Assembly: GCA_000469685.2 (NCBI GenBank)
Contig: LS997563.1
Location: 38,728,468-38,792,467 of the forward strand
DNA: 64,000 nucleotides
Direction: 5' to 3'
DNA from: Haemonchus contortus
Taxonomy: Eukaryota; Nematoda; Chromadorea; Rhabditida; Trichostrongylidae
Shown here: positions 1 through 11,400 of the stretch, in pieces
Numbering within the stretch: position 1 is the first letter of the stretch
Layout: each line of letters opens with the position of its first letter
Program-made: the position numbers and the translations under genes
Notes under the pieces: generated by a model
Told to the model about the DNA's origin: nothing
Databases searched by the model: none
Seen by the model: only the letters and a program-made list of their open reading frames with translations

Positions 1-3000
1 TTTGACAAAACTCGTTCCCAGGAGAGTTTCTACGTTACAAAGCAGTACCACTCAGTGCTACCCCATCATTGGCATCTAGTTATGGAGTAAACAGATGCTG
101 TCGTTGTCATTGAGTCAATATTTTTCAAGCTACGCCATGTGTTCGATTTCTTCCTTGATCAACAAAGCTATTCGAGTATATAGCCTTCCACGGCTTTATT
201 CGTGCCCTTCTGAATGGCTCACATTAGTCGAATGGTCTTTTCTATTTTCTTGAACGCCTTCATGCAGGTTCCTCACTCCTAGAGTAGAATGTCGCCTGTT
301 TCCTTGAGATTCCGTGTGGGAGGATCACGTTCAGGGAAGGGATTAACCGGCATCAAGTAGTGTTATAGTGTAATCCCAGGAATCCGGGCCTTAGCTGGTG
401 TAGGCACTTCATGACCATATTCTTTTCAAAGTTAGAGTTAGATGAGAGGGTTTTATAAGGGGCTTGGGTTACATTCGCTCTCACTATTCCAGGGAGTTTC
501 AGTGGACTTTTTACGTCGCCTATGACCCTCTGAGTTAATGGTAAAAGTATAAAATTAATAATTAACTAATTCGCATGCAAGCTTTCTGATCGATAAAAAA
601 CCATCCCATACTGTCCGCCTGCCTTCGATGGATTACCCATGGGTGACGTGAGACGCCTAAGTCCACCCGTGGGTAATCCATTGAAGGCATGTGAGATTTC
701 TGCGTTCTCCTCCTTCTCATCAGCCTCCATCCAGTGACGCCATGTGCCTTTACTCGTGTTCTCTGTGTGTCTGCTTGGCCGCTTGGTCATGACTCTCAAC
801 GGCGGCCTCACTCGTACCTCACTTCCTCTCAATAGCCCAGCTGCTCTCTGTAAACACTTCCTCCTTTCGGCTTCGCTCAGCCCATAAATCCGAAAAATCG
901 GCCACAATGGGCACTTGCTGTATACATAGCTTTACTAGCTTTCTAGCACTTTAACGGATTAACCACGGGGTGAGTCGAGATCGAAAGATTCTGGGGAGGA
1001 GGATGTATTAGGGAGAGCACTACGGGAGAGAATGCTAATAAGTGTTTCGCTATATTCCCAGAAATTTTCTTTTTCAGCTGCTATAGCTTCTCCCAGATCT
1101 CCCCAAATCGGCAGTTGCTTTTGTATGTTGGAGGGTGCGGGGAGATGTTGTGGTTTTAGGGTCAATCTGCTGACGAGCTCAATACCCTCAAGGAATGTCC
1201 CTCTTAGATTAGCTAGCCTTGAGTTGGGAAGATTTTCTTTTGCGTTCGGGCTAGACGAAGTGCAAGTTCAGGGGACAAGTTTTATCAGATTTCCCTCTAC
1301 AACTGTACTTTACTCAGTTGTTTTCACAAAATGACCTTCTGATAAGAGGAGTGATAATAGTGGTGAGACCCATTAACTATTTATTTGCTATTTACTTTTT
1401 TTCAAGGTTTTCTCATAGTGATAATCAGTCTTTTGGGTAACGCCCTTACCTGTTACTTCTTTGGAAGTTTGATTTTCTCCGGTCTGTCTGAGTTAAAGGT
1501 TTCGTGAGTCGTATTTTCAGACCACTTATTTGTAAACAAATAAATAATAAATAAGTTTGTCGGCTATATACTCCCAGCATCCAGTCTGCAGGAGGTCCCC
1601 AGAGAAACGTATCATCAAACTACTTCTTCTCGGAGGCTTTGACAACTAGCAATTGTCCCAGAAGCGAGGACGATCCTGACCAGTACCAGCTGTTCGTATG
1701 CAGGAGAGCTTCGGAGATAGCACAATCCCTTAGTTCCTGGAGGCTCAGTCAACCCCGTCCAGTGCAGTCAGTGGCGAAAAAGCTCCCGTTCTGTGCCAAC
1801 TGCCGTACCCTCTTCCCCCCTCGCTCTCTCCAATTGTCTCCAATCGCCACGTGTGTGTCGCGATGATACGAAGACCAAAGAATAGGCCGACCGGCAACGC
1901 TTCGGCGGCATAGATGTCGGTGCAGGTGTCGTTCGTGAGAAAATGTTTGGCAAATATTGAACTGCAAATATCATTTTTCGCCGGCAGAGAGCGTTCTACC
2001 TTCATACCACTCGCTTTACGCCACTAACTGCTCACTACGCAAACTGCCCTTTAAATCACAAAATTCGAGAGTTTCTCAGCAAAAAGGAGTCGAGAAAGTG
2101 TCAATCAGTGTGCTCCTCTTGCAGCCTTCTTCCTTTTTCCCATCGCTTCCGGAAGCGATCCCGGTTCTCTCAATACCAGTAGTCCCATCTTCTCAATGTG
2201 CGATTTTAAGGAATTTCAGCTTCACTCATTGGGTTCACTCGTTCTTTCGGGTACGGTATCCATGCAGCGCTCTTTCTGATGTAAGTTCATTCAATCTCGC
2301 TCGGTATTATTTTTGAGAACTTTGGTGGAAACTGTCTTCTAGAAACAGAACGAACGGCATCGAACTGAGTCGGAGGTTCCGGCGTTAAACAGCAATCCAT
2401 CATTGTCTCCAATTCTCTAACGAAGCAGAGAATTTCAAAAAAGCTACAGAATGACGCATTGACAAAAGCAAATCCGTCCGTCACATAGGCCAGAGCTCAA
2501 AAGTTTCCAGAATGAAGGCTTCCCGATGTGAAATCCTTGCCGACTTTGCAACGGACCAGCGAAGAGGTCTAGTTGCGGTGACGATGAGGAGTTCGACTTG
2601 AATGGCAGCGGGCTGACAGTATAACGGATTTCAAAAAAAAAATAATCAAGGTTGAAGCTCAAAAATCTCGTTTTGGAGAAGTAGCCATGCATTTGACCTG
2701 TTTTCGGAATTGTAAAAGCGTTTGAATGGGTATCCAACTTGAGCAGGTTGCACTTGCCATCCAATCCAATACAAACCCTCTTTTTTCTTGCTGCTTCTCA
2801 ATGACCCAACGAAATTTCCCATCACCTTTATACTTGTACTTGTTCACATCCACCAATACCAATGAAAGACGCAAGACATAACAGCAGGGCTTAACCGGGA
2901 CCCCATTTACCGAGTTCCTCAATTTCAGCGCTTCTCATCCTCTTTGAGAGGTGCTGCCTTCTCGGTTTTTAATCCAAATCGGTCGGGTTTTAGACCTTTT

Positions 3001-4690
3001 CCACGCTTTATTCCATGCAGCTCAACTCATTTTGAATCCATCGACGTTAGAAGATCGGAAAGCTCGTATGTGGGAGTTTCTGCGGGATTCTCATATCGGA
3101 AGCATTCGAAAATGTCATGGTATTTGACATATCCTGTTGTCTTCTCATGTGAGTGATGCCTTGTCATTTCGCGACAAGCTATGAGCGAATAAAAAGGAAA
3201 TGAAATGCTTTATATTACTGCCACCAGCAATCAGATGATGTCATCGATGTAAAAGCCCACTATAAACGTTTCGCCATACTTTTTTGGTGTATATTGCCTG
3301 TGAACAAAACGAACCCCAGCCGTTTAATTGCCGCGGTATGCGCCATGAAATCGTTTCCTTCACAATTTTATCGACTGGTTTATGGAATCAGCTTTGGCTT
3401 TAACTAACTGGTTTTTAGGCTGTGTTCTAAAACACGGTGAATGTGAATCTTGTTATAGGGATCACAAGTATTTGCCGTAAGGGGGCCGAAATGATCGCAC
3501 CTTGCACGGTGCCAGAAGTTAAAATGATTCTCTATCGACATACAACAAGTTTGAAACCTTAAACTTCTACCTTCTAGTCCACCACTCGATCCTTTTCTTC
3601 TTCCCTTCAGCTCCTGAAAAGTTTCCACTGTTCTGCCAGATGGGTAGGAATGGCACTGTGAACTTCCCACCTATAAGAAGGATTCCCTCTATGAAAAGTC
3701 GAGATTTCTAGTTAATACCGTCTTGAAATAGTCAGCATTTTAAAAAGGCCTATTCGAGTCTCGACTAGTTGGACAAGTATATACATTACCCTCCTATCAC
3801 TGAATCGAATGCCTAGAAGAGGCCATGCTCGTGACTTCCATTTAGCACCGGTACGGTATTTGATCGTAACGGAGCTTACAATAAACATCTGTGGGTCAGA
3901 CTTTCCACCGTATTGGCACAGGGCCTACCAAAAGCGATGATAATCATTGAGAACCAGATTAATCTCGCTTACTGGATCGAACCCGAGACGTCCAGCAACG
4001 CCATATATCTTATAAGATATGGAGGCTTCAGCTCCTTACGAAGCCTTTGTGAAACCTTTCAGATGAATCCCTAAAGCTGTGATTGTTTTCCATTCCGCTC
4101 GTGACCGTCGCGATATTCGTAGCGACGGCGGTCACAGTGAAAAACGTGTGACCGCTTGATAGTGCCTAGCGCATCACATCGAATCACATCACGATGTTCC
4201 GGAAGAACTCGTCCTGTTCTTTTTCTCCTTCTCCGACATGCCCTCTTCCCATCAGCCCTCTTTACATGGCTGTAGTGCTAATCGAATCTCATCTCCATTT
4301 CCTTTTTTTCGGGGCATCGATCGATGAATTATTCATCTTGGAGCTGATGAGAGAATGGCTTGGCTAGGATTTCGAGAATCCAAGTGATTCTTGAGGCATT
4401 TCCTTTGCTCCGATTAGGTCTCCGAGGCAATTATCTCCATTCCCTCGCTCTTTTCCTTTTTTCTCATTGGTTCATCGATTTGTTGAAGAAATTCTGCCTT
4501 CACACAAAGCCATCTGACTTGCACACCATCCCAACAGCTTCATACTGTAAGAGGGCAAATGCCTTTTTCGGAATGCGCCTCGTATTCTGCCCCTTTTTAG
4601 ATTACTCGTATTGTTTGAAGCCTGTCAGATCTATGCAGTGTTTTTGTAAACACCGGAGTTGATCCTGCCGGTGCCTTTATGCTAATAGAC
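1..4690. other. Intergenic, no gene recognised
   Basis: I see no chain of exons that joins into a recognisable protein. Open frames of 60-120 codons occur on both strands but lack consistent splice signals or family motifs. The notable contents are a long inverted repeat at 620-689 and a bulged hairpin at 4101-4135 (an 11-nt GTGACCG-type arm against a 14-nt arm, 3-nt bulge). Confidence 0.5.
620..689 (+). repeat. 26-bp stem hairpin (inverted repeat)
   Basis: Positions 620-645 are complementary to 664-689 with an 18-nt loop. Only two positions are not Watson-Crick, and in plus-strand RNA both become G:U wobbles (G627 with U682, U640 with G669). In minus-strand RNA the same positions would be C-A mismatches. 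The shape resembles a microRNA precursor or the core of a small palindromic repeat. I cannot tell which without copy number or small-RNA data. Confidence 0.6.
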
Positions 4691-4830
4691 AAGCCTGGTG
4701 TACTAGCTTCAAATCGGTTGCGGGTGAGCAATAATTGAACAACCGGGGATGTGATCCTCAAGCCACTGGAGGAACCGTGCACCGCCTCTATCCACTGCGC
4801 TACATCTGCCCATCTATTCCAGAGCCCTTG
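4650..4830 (-). repeat. Possible tRNA-derived SINE remnant
   Basis: Read on the minus strand, the segment just below position 4812 carries TAGCGCAGTGGATAGAG, a close match to a tRNA D-arm and polymerase III box A. About 85 nt further on is a degenerate box-B-like stretch (CCGATTTGAAGC). The spacing is too long for a functional tRNA and no cloverleaf forms, so I read it as a decayed tRNA-derived element. Confidence 0.35.
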
Positions 4831-4839
4831 CAACAAAGC

Positions 4840-7800
4840 AGGAATTGATACTGTAATAGCGTGTGATTTCACGTTTTGGGCAAGCATTGGAGCTAAACAG
4901 CTGTTCAATCCTGAAGATGAACTTGACATCTGTCAAGCAAGTACTTCATCAGAGCGGTTGTCCAGAAACCTCAGACTTTACTGACGGCAAAGGGCTCTCA
5001 GAAAAAGCGCCCCTTCGCCAAACGTTCACACTGAAACTCCAACCATCACATCAAAGCCACTTTGAAATTTCTCATGGGTATTTAATTTTCCCGAAGAATT
5101 CCACCAAATCGAGGCCATGCGGCGTGTACTGTCACTAATTTCCGTCGAAGACTTTGCTGAAAAGGACTGGATAGCGAAAATCGTTCTAATATCGCCGAAA
5201 TGCCCCTTCACCTCTTCGGGTTGAACCCCCATACCAACGCACGCAATCTTGTCGGCAACTTAATCGACTAAGTCGTGAATGCGGCCAGTTCTATTTAAAT
5301 TACGGTAGTTCTGAGATTCCGCCTGTAGTTACCTTGCTCATTTTGGCTCAGGATTTTTTCTGGTTTTTAGGATGTCTATTCGGTTTTTTTTACTCTTGTT
5401 GTCCGAATTTGATGTAATTAATGTCCTTTCTGTGGCAAAGCCGCAGTGCTGTTGTTTCAGTACTGTTCACAAAAGCTACCTTGCATACATAGAGTCGTGC
5501 TTTTGAGTCGTGCTTTTGTGAAACGTCAATCATCGAGCCAGCTGGTAATCCCGTCCATTCAAGAGTAGTTGATACTAACGATTCCACAACTTCATATTAG
5601 AAGTTCATCAGCTGGTCTTTTTTTAGTGGTAGCCCGATTTTGCCTTCGATTCTGCGACACTGTTATTTTGATACTGCTAACTTTCCTATTTAGGTACGAA
5701 CATCAAAAGAATGTCTTGATTCGATCTTCATCGAGTTTGTAATCGGCTTCTTTTCTGTATACTACTTCCAGGGTTGCTCACCAATGCGCTATATCTTCGG
5801 TAGCCTACGCAGTCTAACGTGGGTTTTTTCCTGGTGATGGTAAATGGATTGTGCTTAGCTCTGATCAAGATACTTTTAAAGTCTGATTTCCCTCCTGCCA
5901 ATGTTTTCTTCATGTTTTTTATTTCCCCGTTCCCCCGTTAGTCGGTATAAAATGCAAAGAGACCTTCATAATTACACGGCATTTTTTCTCGGGCATGGAT
6001 GGTCGAATATTGTTTGCACGCTATCTTCACAAATATTGATGCTAGGCGCATCAACACAACAATAATTGATTAAATTCTGACCAAGTGGCATAAAAATTAG
6101 CGAATTCTTAAAATATTGGTGGGGAAGAAATAATTTTACAGTAGTGACTGCGGGTCCAGAAGCAATCAAAGTGCGATCAAATAAAAAGAAAGTCATTGCT
6201 ACCTGCGTAATTGCCGACGATATAGTGCACTAGTGATTAAAGCAGCGCTTGTATGATAAGGATGGCGAGGCAGAACATCTCCGCTAAGTCTTCGAAAAAG
6301 GCTAAAGGCGAGAAAAATTTCGAACTTTGTACTGTTCCGTTGAAAACATCGCTTATGTGGAGACAATGAAAACCTGAATGGGACACAAATAACGATTTGA
6401 TGAAAAAATACGGTATAAAAGTGATGCCTGAATGACCATTTATTGCAATCTGTTGAGTTCCACCATCGATCGATGTGGTGGACGGTCAGTAGTCTCGCTT
6501 GGGATCGACGTGCCGGAACTTGGTTGTCTTTCCCATGATGACCTTTCTTTCCTCTCTCCTCTTTCCCTGTTGTCCTGGACAGAGACAGAGCGTATGTACT
6601 TTAGTTTATCATTGGGTGGGGTCAATGGTGTGTAAAAAGTTAATGATGAGCAGTGCAGGTTTATTTTTTAATGGGGCACTGTGTGAGAAGTACTTGTACC
6701 AGGTGCGACCTTCATACCACTGTTTGCAACACAAGTACATTCATTTACCGTATGCAGAAGAATATTTCGTGATATACGCAACTTTTACGGATTCCAGTCG
6801 GTTTGAGGCGAAAGGATGGATGTTGTTGGAACTCTATCCGCTTCGCTTAGAGCGATTTTGCTCCCTTGTTGTTTTCGTCTCCAATTTCGTCATTTTTCTT
6901 GTCACTTCTCCAATTTCATTGTTAATTCCGTTATTCATCTTGTACATATACTAAGAAGCATTGGAAAATGTCAAGGTATTGCATGACACTCTTTTAATCG
7001 TATTGGATTCAATTGCGCTTCGTCATTGAAAAAAAGGCAGTTGCGCTGTCTGCAATCGCGACCAATTGTTAGAGCTGAATCGATGCAGGGGCACTTGGTT
7101 ATGAACGAATGCCTCGAGACAGCTTCAGAAGGCTCTATCCATGGTTTGGTAACTTGCATTTTCCGAAAGTTTCATTTATTTCAGTCATTCGGTCCTTATT
7201 TATCGTTAGCACATAAATAATATGAATAAGATCTGTGTTATTTAAGTGTAACATCGCTCAGTATAAGTTGATGTTGAGCGGCAGCTGCTTTTTTTGGCAT
7301 TGAAAATTGAATGCCATGCTTCAATCAGCTGTATTTGATATTCCATCCGCTTGGTGCACGCCCTGGCTGGAATCGATATTGTAAAAAGCTTTCGGGGCAA
7401 CACGAACCTCATAAGGGCTATGTATTAGTTGACCAAATGGAAATCAATTTTTCCTCCTCGCGCTTCTATGGATTCCACAAATTTTATTGGAAATACCCCC
7501 GAAAGAATGAATTATTCGATATAGACCAGAGCATTTGATTTGATTTGATTTATTACACGAAGACATTCGTGTGAGCATTCTTTAGGAAAATGTATACACA
7601 AATGAGATTTGCCCGTTCCTCATTGTAAACAACTTCTTTGGTACTTTTTGTTTACATTATAACTACGTTGAGACGATTTTAATGGCGTTGGTTATTAATA
7701 AGTCTTTCTTTCTTTGTTCAATGTGGCTCATCCAGTTTGAACGCTCTTGATTTTTGCTCTTTTGTCTGATATTCTTTTCCATTACTCGAATCCTCAACTC

Positions 7801-8300
7801 ACAACGGAACTTAACCGTCTTGGTTTTCCATTTGTGTGATTTTTTTTTTTTGAATTTGGTAGCACGGTTACTATTTTCTTTCAAAAATCTTTTTATATCA
7901 AAAAGTATGTCGAAATACCACCTTCATTTTTCTGAACATCGAGTTCGTAACTTTTTACGCATACAATCCTAGTAGCTCCTTTATATCTCATTCGCGCTGT
8001 GTACCGTTTCCTTTTTTGTTCTCGTGTTTTAATACAAAAACTTAAATCTACCGGATTGTCATGTTTACGTGGAATGATTCGTGTAACTGCAGTTTTTTTC
8101 ATTTTCGAAATGAGCACATTTTTCGCTTTCAGCATATCCTATCACGGGCTGTCGCTTCGTTGAGCGCTCCCGAAGTCGTCCCATTCGAAACAATCACCAT
8201 CCATTTAGATGTCGATTATTAGAAAACCAGAGCACCCAAGGAGAATCTCTCTGCTTTAGAGGTGTGTTCGTAAACATTTCCTCTCTCATTTCTTTTAGGG
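4840..8300. other. Intergenic, no gene recognised
   Basis: This AT-rich stretch holds no supported exon chain. There is a 13-bp perfect direct duplication at 5492-5517 (unit GAGTCGTGCTTTT) and a short (TTGAT)n run near 7535-7552. An unbroken 151-codon frame at 6499-6954 has no recognisable domain and is probably chance. Confidence 0.45.
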
Positions 8301-8308
8301 AGTGTTTT

Positions 8309-8375
8309 CTTATCTCCCGAGCATTTCCGCGAAAGAAGTGTTATCTATTCTGATCGCTATTTGATCTTCTTATCA
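8309..8375. promoter_or_regulatory. Cluster of three GATA-factor sites upstream of the GPCPD1-like gene
   Basis: Three GATA-core sites lie on the minus strand in about 65 bp: AGATAAG at 8315-8309, AGATAAC at 8346-8340 and TGATAAG at 8375-8369. The last is 61 bp before the start codon. In C. elegans, extended TGATAA sites in proximal promoters are typical of intestinal genes driven by ELT-2-class factors, so intestinal expression is the inference. Confidence 0.45.
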
Positions 8376-8410
8376 GTTGAATAACTATCGTTTTCGTAAC
8401 GCTCCACAAC

Positions 8411-8419
8411 TTTTCACAG
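8411..8419 (+). promoter_or_regulatory. Probable spliced-leader (trans-splice) acceptor
   Basis: A TTTTCACAG acceptor lies 16 nt before the ATG at 8436, with no upstream exon apparent. This is the usual position of an SL trans-splice site in nematode genes and supports the chosen start. Confidence 0.45.
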
Positions 8420-8435
8420 TAAGTGCTTGATCCAG

Positions 8436-11400
8436 ATGTCAAGCAGCCGACCAGCGGCGCGTGTCTTTTTCGCCGTTGATGTTGAAGATCTGCAACCTTC
8501 TGAATTTGTACTCGTTACTGGTTCTACATCGTCTCTTGGAAAATGGGACCCTCTTAAAGCAAAAACACTTACTCAGGATGCCGACCGACCGTAAGTCGTT
8601 TTATTTCTTTCTTTTGAATTGATGGATATTGTTTTACTTTATTTCAGTACTCGTTGGCGTGGCTATGTGGATACAACGGACGATGAAGTCCGTTTTCGCT
8701 ATTTCATTGGCTACTTTCTATGTGGTGAACAGGGACAGCGTCTGATCATAGGTGAAGCCGTGTCCCAGTCCGTAAACCTAGTCAAAATCCACACATAATA
8801 TGAGTGTCGACGTCGTTCGAAGTGAGTATTGCACGCTGGCATTGTGTTGTTCACTGTATTGTGATGTTCGACACTCTTGATCGACCACAAATCATCTGCA
8901 GCGTCAGGGTTATAGTGGCGAACGCGTGTAGTAGGTTTTACGGTCCTCGAGCTATGTGGCCGCTGGTTCAACCATCCGATCAGTGAATTCCTGCTGATAG
9001 ACTTATACCCAAATCTCGTTGGTTTGTGTACTTTTTTGTACTTGATCATCCACTCCACTTACATTTGGTGCTAACTAAATGTAAATGAAATTATTTCGTA
9101 TATGTGAAATTTGGAGTGTCCTATGCACTAAATTCACTTGTGGTTCTTGCTTGCCGACCAGTCAAGCGTAGGGTGGGGCACAAGGATGAGGAACAAGCGG
9201 TTGTAGCAGGGGTTAAGAAGCTTTCCTACCATTTGCTTTACTCTACTCTGGGGGGTCACAGACCAGAGTGATGATGTCAGGGTTATGCGAAACAGCGAAC
9301 ACTGAGGTTGTTCTCATTCCAGTAAAAAGATCTGGACACTAAGGTTGTTCTCATTCCAGTAAGAAGATCTGGAGAAAATGCCACTTTTCATGCCTGAATA
9401 GTTGCTTTGGGTTGTTTTCAAACCGTCTCCACGAGAGAATACAGAAAGCGATAACAGAATGTCGCCATTTGCTGATGATATTTGAAATGGGCGAAGGCCG
9501 TCCATAAAGGAAGCAATTGCTGTGGCTTGCTCGGGTCTCCCTTTTCTCATCGTCCCCTTTTCCGTCATTATTTTCTCCGCACATGGGCTTTAAACGACAT
9601 CGTTAAGTCCTGTTAAATTTCGGTATTCTTTGAAATGTAGTTCTAAAATTGCACGAATGTTATGGCTTGTATCAATAGAAACATATGTCACACCTTACGC
9701 TTGATCTGGTTAGCATCCTGGGGAAACTGATAACGATAACAGCCTTGGATATTATTTTTAATTTGGATAATAGTTATGGGCTATAATCTAGTACGTTTTA
9801 TAAGTGCTGATTTCGGCACAGATTATGTCTTAACAGTTTATAATTAGCGTCACTGCTCTTAACACTGTTCCGATACTGCAGAAGCGGGGGTGAGAGCAGT
9901 GTGGCTCTAACCTCACGATCAAGATATACTTATTAGTTTAGCGATTGTGCTATGTTCTCATACGGCCTATTCGTCCCCGCTTTGTAAATTTTCGGTTTTC
10001 CCGAATTGTAAGCACGTTTTCAGGTCGATGGGAATCTTTCCTACATCCGCGCACGGTTACGCTAAAATCGGATCAGAAAGGAGGCGTGTTTCGTGCGAAC
10101 CACGTTGACATCTTCGGTTATTACGGTCAGTCAGCAGCAGGTGAACTTGGTGTTTAGTTAAAAACAGTTTCCAAAGAGGATCGATTGGTAGCAAATAGAG
10201 TCCCACAGTTGACCAAAATATAAGTGAATCAAGTTTAAAATGAAATAGAACGTGACAGTGTGGAAAGTAAGGGTGAAAAAACGGTATATGTACAGAGCCA
10301 GCGGTGAATCATGTTGATTTTGTTAAAGGTAGAATGGTTTATAGTTTAACGCTGAGCATCTTAAGTGAATCTCAGTGTGAAACTGTACTTAGTGATTTGA
10401 TAGAAATTTTTACGAGTAGGTAAGTGTGACAGATTCCCGTGGAACGGTAGAACTGGCTGTTCTGTTGTTCTCTTTATGCCACTTTTTTGTTTGTCAATTA
10501 CTTTTTGACGCACGCAAACAAACGCCACTGTGAAGTTGCCTTGGTTCTTTAATAAGCCATCTAATTATTTGCCATTTCCGTCAATTTTTCAGCAGGACGA
10601 AAGACTTTGTCGGACGGATGGTTGCAATACGATGATGAAAATCAGATTTTGCTTCGGCTCCATGGTACGGCATTGAAGTTCTACAAGTCTGCAAAAGACC
10701 GAAAGAACTGTACAGTAAGAATCAATCCCATGGATGTCCGACATCGATTGGTGCGTTTTCTCTTTTGCCGTTTTTGTTATCGAATTTCAGTTCTGCGGTA
10801 CCAGCTATTTGGTTAGCGATGCTTTCAGAAAAGTGGGGCCCACATAAATTTCAATTACGGTGTGGATGAGGAAGATGATGAAGACGATAATGGTATGCCG
10901 CCCTATCCCAGCCATTCAACAATATCTGTGGCCGTATGTTTATCATTTTCATTTATTTGTTCGCATTCGCTTAATGTGAGAACAGCAATGAGCAATTTTC
11001 AGGTTCTCTCCGACAAAAATCCAAAGTTCAGACAGCAACCCGATGTTGGCATTAAGTTTAATAACAACATCGACTACGTTGTATATAAGACTCACTCAGT
11101 TGCTGTTGAATTTCTGGTGAGTTTTGGACCTTTCTGTTGTTAATCCGTCCACAAAAGGCAGCGAGAAGAACCTATTTTCATTTCAGGCGTTTTACGTTGA
11201 GATCTTTTCGGAGGAAGGAAAAAGAATAGGCGCATGTTATGCTTTGCCGTCTTCACTGTCCGATTCATGTGGTCTATCGCAACTGCCGTTTATTAACTCT
11301 TCGGGAAGGCCTATAGGTCAAATTACAGGTACGGACATTAGTTTCCTATTGCATTGATATTTATAAATAATTATTAATAGAAAATAAGTCGTTATTATTC

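Noticed and set aside
566..907. 113-codon minus-strand frame with a basic, protein-like look
   Set aside because: It runs straight through the 620-689 inverted repeat and has no recognisable homology or splice signals.
3970..3990. Perfect tRNA box B (GGTTCGATCC) on the minus strand
   Set aside because: The flanking bases do not form a T-stem and no box A or acceptor stem is found at tRNA spacing.
6499..6954. 151-codon uninterrupted plus-strand frame
   Set aside because: No domain, Cys/Phe/Leu-rich composition of translated noncoding DNA, and no splice partners.
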